Positions 7,314 through 7,491 of a stretch of 7,491 nucleotides of DNA are shown here, piece by piece. The notes under the pieces were generated by a model, which had not been told where the DNA came from, did not search any database, and was given only the letters and a program-made list of their open reading frames with translations. The position numbers were made by a program, and so were the translations under genes. Positions within the stretch are counted from its first letter, which is position 1, and each line of letters starts with the position of its first letter. Source of the stretch: CAYNMC01 sp964398365 (lineage in GTDB: Bacteria; Patescibacteriota; Microgenomatia; UBA1400; CAYNMC01); assembly GCA_964398365.1 (NCBI GenBank), contig CAYNMC010000019.1, positions 1-7,491 of the forward strand. Reading direction: 5' to 3'.

Positions 7314-7491
7314 TTAAGGCTGATGGTAGAGTGGTCGTGGTTGAGTAATTGCCGGCGGGATATTAATATTAAAGATATCTATACCAAAGAAAGCTTGAAT
7401 GACGTTGATGATGGCAACCGCCGCGGCAACAATCACCAAGCCGATAATGGCAGCAGTGATGCGGTCTCTGGCAGCCTCGTATTTGGATTTG
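7314..7491 (-). CDS. C-terminal part of a second pilin-like small membrane protein (partial)
   Basis: Only the 3' end lies in the window: 58 codons and a TAA stop (7314-7316), open to the right edge with no start seen. The visible product has YEAARDRITAAIIGLV, a hydrophobic helix, then FFGIDIFNINIPP and a short Pro-rich tail ending HQP. The pattern A[RK][DN]x[IL]TxAI[IL]GLV is shared with residues 60-73 of the downstream 99-residue protein, so this is a paralogue showing the second helix of a T4SS_pilin-type protein. The tail after the helix differs (polar and Pro-containing versus FSLEF), so the two subunits are probably not interchangeable. The frame is supported by the homology and by the uninterrupted hydrophobic pattern. 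Confidence 0.75.
   Translation of the reverse strand, partial: KSKYEAARDRITAAIIGLVIVAAAVAIINVIQAFFGIDIFNINIPPAITQPRPLYHQP

Noticed and set aside
1..7491. Alternative genetic code (TGA read as Gly, as in some CPR lineages)
   Set aside because: All genes read through fully under the standard code and end at TAA or TAG with sensible C-termini. The absence of TGA stops among five genes is too small a sample to mean anything.
1..7491. CRISPR arrays, tRNA or rRNA genes, insertion sequences
   Set aside because: No regularly spaced repeats, cloverleaf-like sequence, ribosomal RNA sequence, transposase or flanking inverted repeats were seen; nearly every base lies in the five coding regions.

Overview
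The window looks like part of a Candidate Phyla Radiation (Patescibacteria) genome, possibly of the Microgenomates type. The assignment rests on gene content. A small two-helix protein has the FRYLTAGGD...AKNT...AILGLV pattern of the T4SS pilin family (PF18895) common in these bacteria. It is followed by a very large cysteine-rich secreted protein and a VirB6/TrbL-like membrane protein. Genes are tightly packed (largest visible gap 47 bp), and no Shine-Dalgarno sequence is visible upstream of any of the four complete genes. The taxonomic call comes from recognition by eye and has not been tested by a search.

Layout. Plus strand, 40-2388: one 782-residue protein of unknown function, mostly helical and charged, with a disordered N-terminus and one hydrophobic segment near its C-terminus. 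Minus strand, read from the right edge: the 3' end of a small membrane protein (7314-7491), a paralogous complete pilin-like protein (6967-7266), a 1013-residue secreted multidomain protein whose N-terminus is a clan GH-A glycoside hydrolase domain (3891-6932), and a 486-residue VirB6/TrbL-like polytopic protein (2385-3845). The two gene sets converge at 2385-2388, where the stop codons overlap in a TTAA palindrome with no room for a separate terminator. No tRNA, rRNA, CRISPR array, insertion sequence or gene-free stretch over 300 bp is present.

How the genes may work together. The minus-strand set is interpreted as part of a type IV secretion-like envelope apparatus: two VirB2/pilin-like subunits, a VirB6/TrbL-like channel component with its own exported N-terminal domain, and between them an exported protein carrying a glycosidase domain plus beta-rich and cysteine-rich domains. 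An apparatus with an attached or exported glycan-cleaving protein would suit an episymbiotic lifestyle, but that is inference. The ATPases and coupling protein that would confirm the system are not in the window. The convergent 782-residue protein may or may not belong to it.

A second theme is gene expression. Three of the four complete genes have a TGn-TAnAnn extended -10-like element ending exactly 6 or 7 nt before the ATG. The fourth has CATAAT 4 nt before its ATG. Each start codon also has an in-frame stop just upstream. Together this suggests leaderless transcripts.
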